Assembly: GCA_028277985.1 (NCBI GenBank)
Contig: JANQFG010000034.1
Span: 54,529 to 118,528 of the forward strand
Origin: a bacterium
Lineage (GTDB): Bacteria > Desulfobacterota > DSWW01
DNA length: 64,000 nucleotides
Direction: 5' to 3'
Shown piece by piece: positions 54,019 to 62,723 of this stretch. Position numbers and translations under genes: made by a program. Positions within the stretch are counted from its first letter, which is position 1; each line of letters opens with the position of its first letter. A model generated the notes under the pieces. It was not told where the DNA came from. It ran no database searches and saw only the letters and a list, made by a program, of their open reading frames with translations.

Positions 54019-55644
54019 ATGGCCCGGCAAAGGTGGGTACGGACCGGCTTCTGTCTCGCTCTCATTCTCTTCGGCCTGCAGGAAAGCGGTCGTGCAGCAT
54101 TCGTGGATGAGGAGGGGACCCTGGAGGTCATCGGAAAGGCCCAGACCCGGGTCTCGATCCGTCTCCAGGACTCCGAGGGCTTCACCCAGCCCATCGACAT
54201 CAAGATGGGCGACCTCGTTCAATGGCGGAACCTAGCCCTCATCGAGATCAACCACGACCTCATGTACCTCACCCGGGAGCTGGATATCCTCTATCCGCTG
54301 CGGGCCCTCAAGATCCGGGCAAAATACCACCTGGTGGGCCGGTTCCTCTACGAAGCGGTCTACAACGTGGGCCCCCGGCCCTTCCGGGATGTTCGCGACC
54401 GGGACAAGGAGAATATCGACAAGTTCAAGCAGAGCTACGATCTCTGGGAGTTTTATGTGGATCTCTCCCGGGGGCCCTGGTTCTTCCGAATAGGCAAACA
54501 GAACCTGGCCTGGGGGGAGACCGACGTCTTTCGTCTGCTCGACATGATCAACCCCCTCGACAACACCTTCGGAGGCCCCTTCGAGGATCTCGATGACCGG
54601 CGAATCCCTTTGTGGATGCTCCGGGGCAGCTATACGATCGGCACGATCGGCCCGATCTCTTCCACCATGATCGAGGGATTCTGGGTGCCCGGCACCTGGG
54701 ATGCGCGGGTCTCCCCCATCGCCCCTGCGGGAACGGCCTACTCGGCGCCTTTCCCGGACGTGGGCATGGCGCTCAAGATCGTCCACCCGGCAAAGCAAAT
54801 GTCGAACAGCCGGTGGGGCGTCCGTTTGATGGGGCTTCTCGGGGGGAGCTTCAACTTCACACTGGCCCATTACAAAACGTTCTCGGACACTCTGGGGGTC
54901 CGGGTCGGCGTCACCCCGGGGCTGCCCGTGCTCTTGAGCACAAACGATGCGTGGCAGGAGATCGTCTTCAAAGATGTGCAGATCACAGGAGCCTCCTTCA
55001 ACTACTGTGAGCCCCGGACGGATATCATCTTCCGAGGTGAGTTTGCCTGGTTCTGGGACGAGCCGGCCCTGATTCCGGACGATAACCTGAAGCTCTCGGA
55101 CACCACGATTCCCCTGCCCCCGGCTATCGTGGATCTTCTGAGCGACCTGATGGGACAGGACCTGGCCATGCTCGGGTTCGACTCGCTGCCCGTCAACCCG
55201 ACCGGGGGAACGATTCCGAAGAAGGACATCCTGCGGTTCATGATCGGGCTCGACAAGTACATGTGGATCCGATCGCTCAACAAGCGGACCACCTTCTTTC
55301 TGTCCCTCCAGTACTTCGGGCAGTGGGTGCCCGATTACGACGAGCGGATGAGGCAGCCCTTTGCCCTGTATCCGAAGCCGCTGGACTTCGCCGCCATCAG
55401 GGAGATCGAGGGCACATTCACCTTCCTGGCCAACACGAACTACTTGAACGGCCGAATCACGCCGCAGATGGTCGTGGCGTATGACATTCGCGGTGCATGG
55501 CTCGTCATGCCTTCGGTGCTGCTCCTGAGGGAACCTTTCCGGTTCATGATCCAGTACAGTGCCATCGCGGGCCAGTTCACCGGCTTCGGAGGTTTCCGGG
55601 ATCGGGACCAGCTCACCTTCATCCTGACCTATCTGTTCAACTGA
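54019..55644 (+). CDS. DUF1302-family outer-membrane protein
   Basis: The 541-residue protein has a signal peptide (cleavage after SGRA) and amphipathic beta-strands ending LTFILTYLFN with a C-terminal Asn after Phe. RIGKQNLAWGETDVFRLLDM and INPLDN are the DUF1302 signature. These proteins pair with DUF1329 and RND transporters in hydrophobic-compound degraders, and probably form a lipid/terpenoid/steroid pore or binding barrel. ATG follows AGGAGGG at 7 bases. It begins a run of nine genes on one strand. Confidence 0.9.
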   Translation: MARQRWVRTGFCLALILFGLQESGRAAFVDEEGTLEVIGKAQTRVSIRLQDSEGFTQPIDIKMGDLVQWRNLALIEINHDLMYLTRELDILYPLRALKIRAKYHLVGRFLYEAVYNVGPRPFRDVRDRDKENIDKFKQSYDLWEFYVDLSRGPWFFRIGKQNLAWGETDVFRLLDMINPLDNTFGGPFEDLDDRRIPLWMLRGSYTIGTIGPISSTMIEGFWVPGTWDARVSPIAPAGTAYSAPFPDVGMALKIVHPAKQMSNSRWGVRLMGLLGGSFNFTLAHYKTFSDTLGVRVGVTPGLPVLLSTNDAWQEIVFKDVQITGASFNYCEPRTDIIFRGEFAWFWDEPALIPDDNLKLSDTTIPLPPAIVDLLSDLMGQDLAMLGFDSLPVNPTGGTIPKKDILRFMIGLDKYMWIRSLNKRTTFFLSLQYFGQWVPDYDERMRQPFALYPKPLDFAAIREIEGTFTFLANTNYLNGRITPQMVVAYDIRGAWLVMPSVLLLREPFRFMIQYSAIAGQFTGFGGFRDRDQLTFILTYLFN

Positions 55645-55732
55645 CGGGGACACGCAGTTGAGCCGTCATCCGTACGAATCGAAGGGAGTTCGAAGGAGTC
55701 AGTCTTTCAGACGAACGAGGAGGGCGAAGAAG

Positions 55733-57034
55733 ATGAGAGATCGAAGACGCTTGGGGTCGTTTCTGCTGCTTGTCTGGCTCATCCTCCCCTTCACCTCGGG
55801 GGCGTCAGCCGACGTCGCTCCAGGGGAGATCATCGACAAGACGAACTGGGAAAAGGCCGAGGGCCTTCTGCCCGAAGCCGTGCTCGCCTGGGTCAAAGAG
55901 GGCCAGTTCGTCCTGCCCATCGGTGAGCTGAACCTGGACCCTGCCGAGTACTTTCCACCCTTCACCATGAGCGCATTCGAGACGAACGCAGGCAGGTACG
56001 ACCTCGACGAGAACGACGGGATCATCCTTCGGAAATCCGGCGAACCCGCCAGTCTGATCGTGGGGCTTCCCTTTCCCGGTATCGACCCGGAGGACCCGAA
56101 GGCCACGCAGAAGATCATGCACAACCATCAGTACATGCAGTACATCTACGGCAATTTCCGTTTCAAGTTTCAGCTCCTCTGGATCGGCGGCTCAGGCTAT
56201 GAGCGAGAGGTCCATGCGGAGGCCTTGCAGGCGCCCATGACCGGGTATCCCGGGGCAGAAGAAGTCCGCAATCCCGACTCCATTGAGAAGTACATGATCA
56301 TCGTCGTGAGAAGGCCCTTCGATCTTGCCGGTACGGCCGCCATGACCTGGCGGTTTCTCTCTCCCACGAAACGAGACAACAGCTTCGGATACGCTCCCGC
56401 CATCCGGAGGGTGCGGCGTATGAGCGCAGCGAACCGATCCGATTCGTTTCTCGGCACCGATCAATGCATGGATGACGGCGGCGGATACGACGGGAAGGTG
56501 ACCGACTTCACCTGGAAGCTGCTCCGACAGGAAGAGATCATCCGGCCCTTTTCCGACGCCGACCCTTCGGCGCTCAAAAAGAATCCCCTCGAAGAGTGGG
56601 TAACCCAGAAAGACGTCAAACCCGTTGCCTATGGATATGAAAAAGAGGGTTGGCAGGGCGCACCGTGGGCGCCCACCAATATCCTGTGGGTGAAGCGGCC
56701 GGCTTATGTGATCGAGATGAACCCGAAGGACAAGTACTACAACTACGGAATCCACTATCTGTGGGTCGATACGGTGACCTTCAGCACCATATACAAGGTG
56801 ATCTACGACCGGAGCGGGAAATACTGGAAGGCGAGCTACATCATCAACTCCTTCTGCGGAAGCCCGGACGAGAAGATGAGATTCATGGGGACGGCGAGCC
56901 AGACGGTCGTGGACGAGCGCCAGAAGCACGCCACCATCACATACAACCTGAGCCCGAAGAACATCTGGCACACTTTCGCGGAGCTGGAAATGAAGGACTT
57001 CACGCTCGGCGGGTTTCAGAAGTTCTGCAAGTAG
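55733..57034 (+). CDS. DUF1329-family LolA-like outer-membrane protein
   Basis: The 433-residue protein has a signal peptide (cleavage after SGASA) and the DUF1329 layout: AGRYDLDENDGIILR..SGEPA, GIDPEDPKATQKIMHNHQYM and the end LSPKNIWHTFAELEMKDF. DUF1329 proteins have a LolA-like fold and cooperate with DUF1302 barrels. ATG at 55733 has GAGGGCGAAG upstream. The gene is 88 bases after the DUF1302 gene, so they form an operon. Confidence 0.9.
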   Translation: MRDRRRLGSFLLLVWLILPFTSGASADVAPGEIIDKTNWEKAEGLLPEAVLAWVKEGQFVLPIGELNLDPAEYFPPFTMSAFETNAGRYDLDENDGIILRKSGEPASLIVGLPFPGIDPEDPKATQKIMHNHQYMQYIYGNFRFKFQLLWIGGSGYEREVHAEALQAPMTGYPGAEEVRNPDSIEKYMIIVVRRPFDLAGTAAMTWRFLSPTKRDNSFGYAPAIRRVRRMSAANRSDSFLGTDQCMDDGGGYDGKVTDFTWKLLRQEEIIRPFSDADPSALKKNPLEEWVTQKDVKPVAYGYEKEGWQGAPWAPTNILWVKRPAYVIEMNPKDKYYNYGIHYLWVDTVTFSTIYKVIYDRSGKYWKASYIINSFCGSPDEKMRFMGTASQTVVDERQKHATITYNLSPKNIWHTFAELEMKDFTLGGFQKFCK

Positions 57035-57077
57035 CCGTCATCGAAATCGTCGGACACCGAATCACCGGAGGGCGAAC

Positions 57078-57707
57078 ATGAAAGGTTTCTCAAGCGTTCT
57101 TTTCGGAACCATCGCAAGACCTGCTTCCACTTTCCCGAAGCTCGTGGAAGACCCGAGACAGAACATCCACGCCGGATGGTTGCTTGCCGTGCTGCTCGGT
57201 CCCTGGGCTATCGCGGTCATCATCTGGGTGTATCTGAAGGCTATCCCCTGGGTCCCCACCTTCATCAAGATCCCGGATGAGAGCTACTACTTCTGGGAAT
57301 TCGTCGGCGCCCTGCCCGTCTTCCTGCTTCCCATGGTCATGGTCGCAGGGACCATCCATCTGCTGAGCCGGTTCTTTACGCGGGAGAAGACGATGGAGGA
57401 GTTTCTTCCCCCCTTCCTGTTCGCTCTGAACGTACCCTTCTTCCTGTTCGCCATTCATGACATAGGCTATGCTCTCATCTGTCTGTCCGGTGTATGGACG
57501 GTCGAGCAGTTTCGGTCCCTCATCACCCAGCCCGGGTTGCTCATGTACATCAACATCTTCGTGGGGGTCGGAGGCTTCTTCTGGGGCCTTCCTCTCATGG
57601 CCCTTGCCATAAAGGCCTATTACGGGCTCAGCCTCGGCAAGTCATGGCTCCTTTCGCTCCTGTGCGTGCCCATCTTCCACATCTGGGTCTGGGTCTTCTT
57701 CCGCTGA
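57078..57707 (+). CDS. YIP1-family-like membrane protein
   Basis: The 209-residue protein has about five to six hydrophobic helices (first about residues 30-55) and the N-terminal layout of YIP1/DUF1282-like proteins, SSVLFGTIARPASTF then PRQNIHAGWLLAVLLGPW. Role is unknown, perhaps assembly of the outer-membrane system above. It begins 43 bases after the DUF1329 gene. Confidence 0.65.
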   Translation: MKGFSSVLFGTIARPASTFPKLVEDPRQNIHAGWLLAVLLGPWAIAVIIWVYLKAIPWVPTFIKIPDESYYFWEFVGALPVFLLPMVMVAGTIHLLSRFFTREKTMEEFLPPFLFALNVPFFLFAIHDIGYALICLSGVWTVEQFRSLITQPGLLMYINIFVGVGGFFWGLPLMALAIKAYYGLSLGKSWLLSLLCVPIFHIWVWVFFR

Positions 57708-57865
57708 GGCAGGGGCGGCCCGCCCGGCCTTCCGGCCCTTTACCAGGAGCCCCTTGAATCCGGACAGTTCTCCGACGTACGGGCCATCTCGTGCAACCCG
57801 GACAACTCCCTGCGAATCCATATTGGAAAGGCGACAATCCCGTTCGCCCGGATTCGGAGGTCATC

Positions 57866-58498
57866 ATGGCAAAGGTTCTATACATTCAGGTTTCTCCCCG
57901 CGGGGAGAGATCCTATTCCACCGCAGCTGCGGAGGCATTTCTCGCCGCCTACAGGGAGGCGAACCCGAACGACGAAATTCAGAAGATCAACCTCTTCGAC
58001 AAAGAGCTTCCCCCTTTTGACGGCCCTGCTCTGCAGGCGAAATACAACATCATGAACAGGGAGGACCACTCCGAGGAGGACCTGGCCGCGTGGCGAGGGG
58101 TCGAGAAGATCATCGAGGAGTTCAAGTCGGCGGACAAGTATGTTCTGTCCGTCCCCATGTGGAACTTCAACATTCCCTACCGGTTGAAGCACTATATCGA
58201 CATCCTGGTACAGCCCACCTACACCTTCCAGGTCACGGACCAGGGAGGGTACGAGGGGCTCGTCACGGGCAAACCGATGTTCATCGCCTGCTCTCGTGGA
58301 GGAGCCTATCCCGAGGGCACGGGCGCCGAGGCATTCGACCACCAGGTGCCCTACCTGCGCACCATCCTGGGGATGATCGGATTCACCGACCCCAAGATCC
58401 TCCTTGCGGAACCAACCCTCGCCGCAGGGCCGGATGCGGCCCAAAAGGCAAAGGAGGATGCCCTCGCCAAAGCGGAGGAGATGGGGAAGAGCTTCTAG
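57866..58498 (+). CDS. FMN-dependent NADH-azoreductase (AzoR-like flavodoxin fold)
   Basis: The 210-residue protein has the AzoR signatures: N-terminal VLYIQVSPRGERSYSTAAAE (FMN phosphate loop), VPMWNFNIPYRLKHYIDILV and FIACSRGGAYPEGT. AzoR enzymes reduce quinones, azo dyes and nitro compounds with NAD(P)H and FMN. ATG at 57866 has GGAGG 5 bases upstream. Its possible job here is detoxification of quinone or aromatic products from the neighbouring pathway. Confidence 0.9.
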   Translation: MAKVLYIQVSPRGERSYSTAAAEAFLAAYREANPNDEIQKINLFDKELPPFDGPALQAKYNIMNREDHSEEDLAAWRGVEKIIEEFKSADKYVLSVPMWNFNIPYRLKHYIDILVQPTYTFQVTDQGGYEGLVTGKPMFIACSRGGAYPEGTGAEAFDHQVPYLRTILGMIGFTDPKILLAEPTLAAGPDAAQKAKEDALAKAEEMGKSF

Positions 58499-58630
58499 GA
58501 ATCGGCGGTTAGAACCTGGAGGCTGGTCGGGGGGCTCCCGACTCTACCTTTTTGCTGTAACCTCGGCCGCGCCGGCCGCGTATTCAATGTATACATCCAA
58601 CAAGATCCGATCATCAGGAGACATCGAGAA

Positions 58631-59461
58631 ATGATAACGAAATTCACTGCCATAGCATTCGCCATGTTTCTTCCCTTGGGGGCCGCCCTGGTGGGGGAAA
58701 CCGAGAACCGTCCATCCGGCAGAGAGACCCTTCCACCCACGTCCGAATCCTCGGTGTTCGATCACTCTCACGCCCTGTTCGGCCGGGTTCTGGAGGAATT
58801 CGTCCACGACGGGTGGGTGGATTACGCCGGGCTCGAGCAGAACCCCGCGGACCTGAAGGCCTATCTGGACAGGCTTGCAGTGGTCTCGGACACGGAATTC
58901 GAACAATGGTCAGAGCGGGAACAGCTCGCATTCCTGATCAATCTCTACAACGCGGCCACCCTTAAGCTCATCATCGATCACTACCCGGTGGAGAGCATAA
59001 GAAAGATCTGGCCCGCCTGGAAGAACCCGTGGAAGCAGGAGGTGGTCCGGCTGTTCGGGGACGAGGTCCACCTGGACCATGTCGAGCATGGCCTGATCCG
59101 GAAGGATTTCAAGGAGCCTCGGATCCACTTCGCCCTGGTGTGCGCGGCCGTGAGCTGCCCTCTGCTCCGCGAAGAACCCTACACACCCGGAAAGCTGGAC
59201 GAGCAACTCCAGGACCAGGGCCGGGCCTTCCTGAACACGACATCCAAGAACAGGGTGGATATCGAAGGGCAGACAGCGCACTTGTCGGCCATCTTCAAGT
59301 GGTTCAGCGGAGACTTCGAGGAGCACTCAGGATCGATCCTCGCCTTTGTTCAGGGTTATTTCCCGGAAGAGACGGCCAGGAAGATCGAGGATGGGACTTT
59401 CAAGGTGGAGTACCTCGACTATGACTGGTCTTTGAACGACCGGGGCAAGAACGAGTCTTGA
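58631..59461 (+). CDS. DUF547 family secreted protein
   Basis: The 276-residue protein has a signal peptide (MITKFTAIAFAMFLPLGAAL) and the DUF547 motifs YAGLEQNPADLKAYLDRL, REQLAFLINLYNAATLKLI, IHFALVCAAVSCPLLREEPY and the end FLEYLDYDWSLND. DUF547 is often next to TVP38 and flavin reductase genes; the activity is unknown, a glutaredoxin-like or peptidase fold has been suggested. Gene start lies 132 bases after azoreductase, so it may have another promoter. Confidence 0.85.
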   Translation: MITKFTAIAFAMFLPLGAALVGETENRPSGRETLPPTSESSVFDHSHALFGRVLEEFVHDGWVDYAGLEQNPADLKAYLDRLAVVSDTEFEQWSEREQLAFLINLYNAATLKLIIDHYPVESIRKIWPAWKNPWKQEVVRLFGDEVHLDHVEHGLIRKDFKEPRIHFALVCAAVSCPLLREEPYTPGKLDEQLQDQGRAFLNTTSKNRVDIEGQTAHLSAIFKWFSGDFEEHSGSILAFVQGYFPEETARKIEDGTFKVEYLDYDWSLNDRGKNES

Positions 59462-59492
59462 CGTAAGCGCCCCTGGTTCGAGGAGTACGAGG

Positions 59493-60239
59493 ATGTCAAC
59501 CCAGGCAACCCTCAACTTGCCCGTCCGGAAACCTTCCGAGAAGAAGGACCGGAGATCCGCGTGGAAAGTAATCCTGGCGGCGCTCCTTATGGCCGTGCTG
59601 TTCGTGGCCTTCAGGCAATTCAACGCGCAGGATCTTCTGAAGAGCGCTCTGGAATGGGTGCGCGGGCTCGGGCCTGCGGGACCGCTGCTCTTCATGGCCA
59701 TCTACGTCCTGGCAACGGTTCTGTTTCTTCCCGGGTCCATCCTGACCCTGGGGGCAGGCGCGGTCTTCGGTGTGGCGATCGGATCCGTTGTCGTCTCGAT
59801 CTCTGCAACCCTCGGGGCTGTCTGCGCATTTCTCGTGGGTCGCTATCTCGCCCGGGGATGGGTCGAGGGAAAGATCGATGAGAATCCGAAATTCAAGGCA
59901 ATCGACGAGGCCGTCGCTCGCGAAGGATGGAAGATCGTCGGCCTGACACGGCTTTCGCCCATCTTTCCCTTCAATCTCCTGAATTATGCCTACGGCATCA
60001 CGAAGGTCTCCTTTCGTGACTATTTCCTCGCCTCCTGGGTCGGCATGCTACCTGGAACGGTCATGTACGTGTACATCGGATCCCTTGCCGGGGATCTTGC
60101 CACGCTCGGTGCAGGCGGAGGAGGCCCGGCGAGTGCCGCCCAGTGGGCGCTCAGGATCTTGGGATTAGCCGCAACCATAGGCGTGACCGTGTATGTCACC
60201 CGTATCGCCCGAAAGGCGCTCGATGCAAAGGTATCGTGA
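59493..60239 (+). CDS. TVP38/TMEM64 (VTT-domain) membrane protein
   Basis: The 248-residue protein has an N-terminal helix and a VTT/SNARE-associated domain with FLPGSILTLGAGAVFGVAIG and RLSPIFPFNLLNYAYGITKV, followed by the FRDYFLASWVGMLPGTVMYV re-entrant motif. These DedA-related proteins scramble or transport phospholipids. Its 3' end lies 15 bases before the Hg-reductase-like ATG, so the two are coupled, a pairing also seen in other bacteria, at times as a fusion. Confidence 0.88.
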   Translation: MSTQATLNLPVRKPSEKKDRRSAWKVILAALLMAVLFVAFRQFNAQDLLKSALEWVRGLGPAGPLLFMAIYVLATVLFLPGSILTLGAGAVFGVAIGSVVVSISATLGAVCAFLVGRYLARGWVEGKIDENPKFKAIDEAVAREGWKIVGLTRLSPIFPFNLLNYAYGITKVSFRDYFLASWVGMLPGTVMYVYIGSLAGDLATLGAGGGGPASAAQWALRILGLAATIGVTVYVTRIARKALDAKVS

Positions 60240-60254
60240 CTAGGAGAAGTGACC

Positions 60255-61814
60255 ATGGGAGAAGCAACACACCCGCTGGAAGGTCTTTCGAATAGCGATG
60301 AGGAACATGTTCCTTTCCCCAGGGACGAGCACAACGAACGGCTCGTGTCCAATGTGCATCCCGCCGACTGGGTCAACCCTGAACCGGCGCCTGTCTACAA
60401 CCTCGTCGTCATCGGCGCAGGAACGGCAGGCCTGGTGACCGCCGCCGGCGCTTCCGGCCTGGGGGCCAGAGTCGCCCTGGTCGAGACGAACCTCATGGGA
60501 GGGGACTGCCTGAATGTGGGATGCGTGCCTTCCAAGGCCCTGATTCGTTCCTCTCGGGCGGCGGCAGACGTTCGTGAAGCGGGCCGATTCGGCATCAGGG
60601 TTCGGGAAGGGGCGGAAACCGACTTCCCCGCGGTCATGGAACGGATGAGAAGGATCCGGGCAGGGATCAGTCGCAACGACTCGGCAGCCCGGTTCCGAGA
60701 TCTAGGTGTGGATGTCTTTCTGGGCAAGGCCCATTTTTCCGGCCGCGACACGGTAACGGTCACAGGCAAAGAGCTCCGGTTCAAGAAGGCGGTGGTCGCC
60801 ACCGGAGGGCGCGCAGTAGCCCCACCGGTGCCCGGCCTGGTCGAAGCGGGTTATCTGACGAACGAGACCGTGTTCAATCTGACGGAAAGACCCGAACAGA
60901 TCGCCTGTATCGGCGCCGGCCCGATCGGCTCGGAGCTTGCACAGGCCTTCCGCAGGTTTGGCTCTGAAGTGACCCTCATGGACATGGGCCCGCACGTGCT
61001 CAACCGGGAGGATGCCGATGCGGCAGAGATCCTTCAACAGGCATTCCTCCGAGAAGGAATCCGGTTGGTCCTCGACTGCCGGATCAAGCGCGTAGAGAAA
61101 AGAGACGGCAGGAAGATCATCCACTTCGAGTCCAAGGGTAGAGACGGGTTCACAACCGTGGATGAAATTCTGGTGGGGGCCGGGCGCGCACCGAACGTGG
61201 AGGGGCTCGAGCTCGAAGCCGTGGGTGTCTCCTACGACCCGGGCAAGGGCATCGTGGTGAACGACCGCCTCCAGACCACCAACCCGCGCATCTTTGCGGC
61301 CGGCGATGTCTGCATGGCGTGGAAGTTTACCCATGCGGCCGACGCGGCCGCCCGGATCGTGATCCAGAACGCCCTGTTCTTCGGCAGAAAGAAACTGAGT
61401 ACCCTCACCATGCCCTGGTGCACCTACACGGATCCTGAAATCGCCCATGTGGGGATGTACCAGGCCGAAGCCGAGCAGAAGGGCCTGGCCGTGGACACCT
61501 TCACCCGGCATTTCGAGGACGTGGACCGGGCCCTCGCAGACGGGGAAGAGCAGGGCTTCGTAAAGATCCACGTCAAGAAGGGCACGGACAGGATTCTCGG
61601 GGCCACGATCGTGGCCCGTCACGCCGGAGAGATGATCAGCGAGGTCAGCCTGGCGATGGTCGGCAAGATAGGGTTGAAGACGCTCTCGGGAGTCATCCAC
61701 CCCTACCCGACCCAGGCCGAAGCGATCAAGCAGGTGGCGGACATGTACAATCGTACCCGTCTAACACCTTCCACCAAGAAGTGGTTCGAGCGTTTCATGG
61801 CGTGGAGAAGGTAG
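60255..61814 (+). CDS. Pyridine nucleotide-disulfide oxidoreductase (MerA/Lpd-like)
   Basis: The 519-residue flavoprotein has an N-terminal FAD motif VIGAGTAGLVTAAGAS, redox pair in GGDCLNVGCVPSKAL, NAD motif CIGAGPIGSELAQAF, and C-terminal dimer site SGVIHPYPTQAEAIKQVADM with the catalytic His and Glu. The extra 55 residues at the N terminus and lack of the MerA C-terminal Cys pair point away from true mercuric reductase. Its electron acceptor could be a lipid-soluble quinone or disulfide; TVP38 next to it suggests membrane association. Confidence 0.88.
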   Translation: MGEATHPLEGLSNSDEEHVPFPRDEHNERLVSNVHPADWVNPEPAPVYNLVVIGAGTAGLVTAAGASGLGARVALVETNLMGGDCLNVGCVPSKALIRSSRAAADVREAGRFGIRVREGAETDFPAVMERMRRIRAGISRNDSAARFRDLGVDVFLGKAHFSGRDTVTVTGKELRFKKAVVATGGRAVAPPVPGLVEAGYLTNETVFNLTERPEQIACIGAGPIGSELAQAFRRFGSEVTLMDMGPHVLNREDADAAEILQQAFLREGIRLVLDCRIKRVEKRDGRKIIHFESKGRDGFTTVDEILVGAGRAPNVEGLELEAVGVSYDPGKGIVVNDRLQTTNPRIFAAGDVCMAWKFTHAADAAARIVIQNALFFGRKKLSTLTMPWCTYTDPEIAHVGMYQAEAEQKGLAVDTFTRHFEDVDRALADGEEQGFVKIHVKKGTDRILGATIVARHAGEMISEVSLAMVGKIGLKTLSGVIHPYPTQAEAIKQVADMYNRTRLTPSTKKWFERFMAWRR

Positions 61815-61964
61815 TCCTTCCTAGCATCTCTATTGACTTTCCCCTCATGGTTTCGATAGAAGGGTCCTTCCGGAATGGTCCGGCAGAGTTCGGACGACCC
61901 CGACAGAGGGGACTTGAATCGAGCTCGAATCCTCGAACCTCCTATCGAATCGGATGGGGCTGCC

Positions 61965-62549
61965 TTGAAATCTCTTTTCTCCAGAACTGTTTGGCTTGTG
62001 TTTCTTCTCCTGTCGTCCTTCACCCTGGGCCTCGCGGCCCTTCTCCCTTCCACTGCCGAGGCGCAGGAAGAGAATACGACCTACATGGAGAAATGCGAGG
62101 CCGGTTTCCGGTACGGCCTGTCCGATGAGCGCAACGAGGCCTACTTCCGGAAGTACGAGGCCTTTTTCAACTGGTACCTTCCCTGGGCCTGGCGCCCCGA
62201 ATCGGGCTGGATCCTCGCATCCCGCCTGGACTTCACAGGCTCCCTCCTGAGAGCCGGCGGCACCAACGGATTCCTCGGCTCGGTCGGCCCTGCCCTGGCG
62301 GTCCGCAAGAAGGGGTGGATCGTGGGGCTCGACCTTGGGGTCAGCCCTGCCGTTCTGAGCCAGGACCACTACGGCGACGAGGACCTGAGCGGGCATTTCC
62401 AGATCCTGACCCATGCCGGAATTTCCCTCTTCCCGATCCGCAATCTCAGCATCGGCTATGAATTCCAGCACGTATCCAACGCGGACATCCAGCAGCCGAA
62501 CCCGGGCCTCAACATGCACAACGTCGAGATCTCTTACCGCTTCTGGTAA
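61965..62549 (+). CDS. PagL-like lipid A 3-O-deacylase
   Basis: The protein of about 194 residues has a signal peptide (KSLFSRTVWLVFLLLSSFTL, cleavage after TAEA) and a small barrel ending in FW. The catalytic HxS motif is visible in EFQHVSNADIQQPN, where PagL has the His-Ser pair, and the LNMHNVEISYRFW end matches PagL. It removes an acyl chain from lipid A in the outer membrane. TTG at 61965 with GGATGGGG upstream is my choice because the longer frame from 61875 would place a charged stretch before the signal peptide; the start is uncertain. Confidence 0.8.
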   Translation: MKSLFSRTVWLVFLLLSSFTLGLAALLPSTAEAQEENTTYMEKCEAGFRYGLSDERNEAYFRKYEAFFNWYLPWAWRPESGWILASRLDFTGSLLRAGGTNGFLGSVGPALAVRKKGWIVGLDLGVSPAVLSQDHYGDEDLSGHFQILTHAGISLFPIRNLSIGYEFQHVSNADIQQPNPGLNMHNVEISYRFW

Positions 62550-62666
62550 TGGTTGCCTGCCAGGCCTTTTCGTAATACCCTTGAGCACACGTCAATAGTG
62601 CGGGCACTTGCCGACCGACCTACGCGGACAGGAACCCGTCGGCGTCTTCCTGCCCCCACCTACGGA

Positions 62667-62700
62667 CATTGCGAGGAGCCGCAGGCGACGCGGCAACCCC
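62667..62700. repeat. CATTGCGAGGAGC-type dispersed repeat
   Basis: CATTGCGAGGAGCCGCAGGC continues to a GCGGCAACCCC end with an imperfect palindrome TTGC...GCAA. It belongs to a repeat class I recall from deltaproteobacterial genomes and precedes the dehalogenase gene. Confidence 0.5.
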
Positions 62701-62723
62701 CTGGCCCCAGAGGAGGAACCACC

